From positions 291,501 to 355,500 of the forward strand of contig NC_057372.1 in the NCBI RefSeq assembly GCF_016906535.1: 64,000 nucleotides of DNA. The letters run 5' to 3'. Below the pieces are notes generated by a model. It ran no database searches and was not told the DNA's origin. It was given only the letters and a program-made list of their open reading frames with translations. This document shows positions 61,973 through 64,000 of this stretch, in pieces. Numbering within the stretch: the stretch's first letter is position 1; every line of letters starts with the position of its first letter. The DNA comes from Rhizoctonia solani. Lineage: Eukaryota; Basidiomycota; Agaricomycetes; Cantharellales; Ceratobasidiaceae. The translations under genes were made by a program, and so were the position numbers.

Positions 61973-62516
61973 TGCAGATGAATGAAAGTGCGTTCAGTAT
62001 AGTTTGTGAAATGTGTAGTTGTGTGTGATGTGGTGGAAGAGCGCAGGATGCTGGGAATAGGGGCGCGCAATGTTTATCAACCCCGCCCCTATCTCCTAAC
62101 TTGGATATGTATAGTTTTTTAGAACGGACCGGGCTAATTGTACACAAGCATTATGTACCGCACTTTAATTCGTTACTTGAGTTCACCTAAACTATGGTGC
62201 GCTGGAACTATTGTACACAGACCCAGTACTAAATAAATAATCGAATTCCGATTGGAATATATGCACTGGTGGCAAAGCGCCGGTGGCCTAATTTGGCTTA
62301 GAATCTGTTTATCTTATCTTATTGGGTAGATCTCAACCTCTTCTAAATCTAACCATGTGTTCCAAATTTTAGAAGGGGGGGTCCCCCCCCTTCCAAACTG
62401 CCATTCTAGACCTTTGGGACACCCCCTCCGCACGTTCCAAATATGTTTCCAAAGTGATTTCATACACAATTCCACGGTGCAAAATGCATCCAAGGTGGTC
62501 TATGAATTCAAACTCA

Positions 62517-62563
62517 ACTTTAGAACGTTTCAAATGTTCTAAAGTCCTTACGGAATTCCACCC
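62517..62563. repeat. Right terminal inverted repeat with hairpin
   Basis: ACTTTAGAAC (62517-62526), a 9-nt loop and GTTCTAAAGT (62536-62545) precede CTTACGGAATTCCACCC, the complement of the left end. Confidence 0.85.
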
Positions 62564-62763
62564 ACTAGCCGGGTGGATTGGTTTTTTGCAAAGATTGCTT
62601 TGCGGTTGAGCTGTAGATTTATGACATAATACATTAATCATATATAGAGTACAACGCAATATATATGTATAAAGTAGGGTAAAGATGCAGGAGCTATAGT
62701 TACAAATCAATAGGAGTGCAATTGAGCACGTTACCCTCCAGCAAGGAGGCTACATCATCAACA

Positions 62764-63490
62764 TTGCGTAGAACCGGTGTTTCAAACCAAGAAGAGCCAT
62801 CTTAGCACAGAATGTCTCAGGCAACATTTGATGCTGTAAATGATTGTTCATCAACCTCCCGCACAAAAATGCGCACTCAACATCAACGGATGATGCTATT
62901 TTATTGTTTGAGAATGACACTCAGTCAACTAAGAGTTACCTTTGGTACCATAATAAAACTGCTTACCTGGAGCACTCAAGTAGTCAATGGCAAATTTGGC
63001 AAGTCCCTAATAAGCAGAAAAGGCTGTTTGCGCTTCCCAATAGCGTAACGGACCCCCTGCAAGTCAAATTACTTTGCTGGAGATGGGTTTGGTGCGTAGA
63101 TAGCTCTCAATTGAGCCCAACTGTAGTCCACTTGTAGTTGAAGGTTTTTTGCTGAATAACCATTCGTCCTAAAGGTACTTGTCAATATCATTCTTCCCTC
63201 AGTACTAGTATAACAGTTACCTCAATATCAAGCTTGTCAGAAGTCTTTTTGGTTGTTGCAGGAGTATTTAGCATGGGCGGAGAGGGATGTAGGCTATTGA
63301 ATTGAGCCGCTACCATTGAGAAAACTTGGCTGATCTCTGCCTCTGAGCAGCCATTATTGCAGAGCCACTGTAGTTTGCGATCTGGACACATAACTGAAAG
63401 ATACAATTTGAACATGTTGTAAAGATATTTAATTTAAGCAACTCACCAACAGCAATCCAGTACACCTCTGACTTGGTAAAGAGCCCCATA
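62764..63490 (-). pseudogene. Decayed hAT-family transposase, C-terminal part
   Basis: Minus-strand pieces match the end of fungal hAT transposases. SEVYWIAVV joins MCPDRKLQWLCNNGCSEAEI across a 53-nt intron (63445-63393), like the usual YxAAxVLxPxxKxxYF segment. Further on come DKYL and DEWLFSKKPS, then the dimerisation block SVDVECAFLCGRLMNNH with QMLPETFCAKMALL, where S.ER.FS.xGR and SPETF are the usual forms. Stops and frame changes are frequent (for example after DKYL and before FDLQG), so it is dead. The upstream end is cut at 63491 by the Tc1-like element. Confidence 0.7.
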
Positions 63491-63492
63491 TA

Positions 63493-64000
63493 CAGTATTG
63501 GACAAAACCTTGGCAAGGAATTTGATTTTGCTGCAAAATTGCTTATAACTTGTGAATCGTTGAACGTATGGGCATATAAATAGTATGGCTGGATAGCGTC
63601 ATTCCATAGCTACTGAACGCATGTAAATACAACGCGCTTGTTTAACAAACAATAGAGTTATACACAAAAGAATACGGAGAATCCCTTGACAAGGTTTTGT
63701 CTCTAAGATACATAATAAAAGTACAAGGCATGTCTAATAGAGAATTGGCTTCCCTTGGTTTTCAAAAGAAGTTCCATGCGCCTGGGCATGCTCTCAATAA
63801 GTTTCTGGCAGTAATCCACCCCAATGTCATCATAAACATCCTGAACTTGCTTCCACAATTCCAGCATCCCACCAGGGGGGCTCTTGTATTCCCCCAATTG
63901 TCTCTTGATTTTGGAACACAAATTTTCAATAGGATTCAGGTCTGGTGAGTTTGCTGGCCATTCAAGATACTCAATTCCGTGATTGTCAAGCCATTTGAGA
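63493..64000 (-). mobile_element. Tc1/mariner-like element, one end (continues past window)
   Basis: The end CAGTATTGGACAAAACC starts right after a TA (63491-63492), the target dinucleotide of this superfamily. It lies inside the hAT relic. A second, inverted copy of the GACAAAACCTTG motif is at 63683-63701, just before the transposase stop. The other end is outside the window. Confidence 0.8.
63703..64000 (-). CDS. Tc1-like transposase, C-terminal part (5' end outside window)
   Basis: The frame enters at 64000 and reads LKWLDNHGIEYLEWPANS, then SPDLNPIENLCSKIKRQL, the hallmark region of Tc1 DDE transposases (WP..SPDLNPIEN.W), where E of PIEN is the third catalytic residue. It ends SIRHALYFYYVS with stop at 63703. 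The frame is open over the visible part, about 98 codons. The usual Trp after PIEN is Leu-Cys here. The two Asp residues and the DNA-binding domain lie beyond the window, so activity cannot be judged. Confidence 0.88.
   Translation of the reverse strand, partial: LKWLDNHGIEYLEWPANSPDLNPIENLCSKIKRQLGEYKSPPGGMLELWKQVQDVYDDIGVDYCQKLIESMPRRMELLLKTKGSQFSIRHALYFYYVS

Larger units (their letters stand above)
58557..62563. mobile_element. PIF/Harbinger-like DNA transposon, complete, 4.0 kb
   Basis: Terminal inverted repeats start GGGTGGAATTCCGTAAG on both ends (58557-58573 and complement of 62547-62563), then continue similarly to TTTAGAACA with few mismatches. A 3-bp duplication ACT flanks it (58554-58556 and 62564-62566). 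3-bp duplications and a two-gene layout (DDE transposase plus DNA-binding partner) are typical of PIF/Harbinger. Both genes lie inside, converging. Each end also forms a hairpin. Confidence 0.85.

Overview
This window looks like nuclear DNA of a filamentous basidiomycete, probably an Agaricomycete; a Rhizoctonia/Ceratobasidium-type genome is my guess, not something the sequence proves. The basis is genes split by many 50-60 nt GT-AG introns, very short exons, a fungal GATA factor, an FTR1 iron permease, an IKS1-type kinase and chromodomain Ty3/gypsy retrotransposons.

Left arm (1-29.4 kb): sparse host genes. It starts with the last two exons of translation factor eIF1A. A divergent pair follows: FTR1 iron permease on the minus strand and IKS1 kinase on the plus strand, sharing about 340 bp of promoter. 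Next come a frame-disrupted F-box-like gene, an intact GATA zinc-finger gene and an intact unrecognised 580-residue gene. Two long stretches (12.6-18.1 kb and 20.4-27.4 kb) show no coding pattern.

Transposon block (31.1-53.1 kb): three copies (A, B, C) of one roughly 6.4 kb chromovirus family, all on the minus strand. B sits inside A, A sits inside an LTR of a second family, and C lies ten bases from that LTR's end. A, B and C each have perfect 5-bp target duplications. Each carries a GGGAAAA slippery heptamer just before the gag stop. Each also has a primer site that is the reverse complement of the predicted 5' end of its own transcript, the signature of Tf1/sushi-type self-priming. A third LTR family, 448 bp long, is present as two perfect solo LTRs. 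The older copies have lost CpG sites, turning arginine codons into Cys/His/Gln/Trp or TGA stops.

Right arm (53.1-64 kb): one single-pass membrane protein gene; then a complete 4.0 kb PIF/Harbinger-like DNA transposon with hairpin ends, a transposase and a convergent companion gene; then a decayed hAT transposase cut by a Tc1-like element that runs off the window. The same CpG decay appears to have removed a catalytic Asp of the Harbinger transposase and added two TGA stops to its partner.
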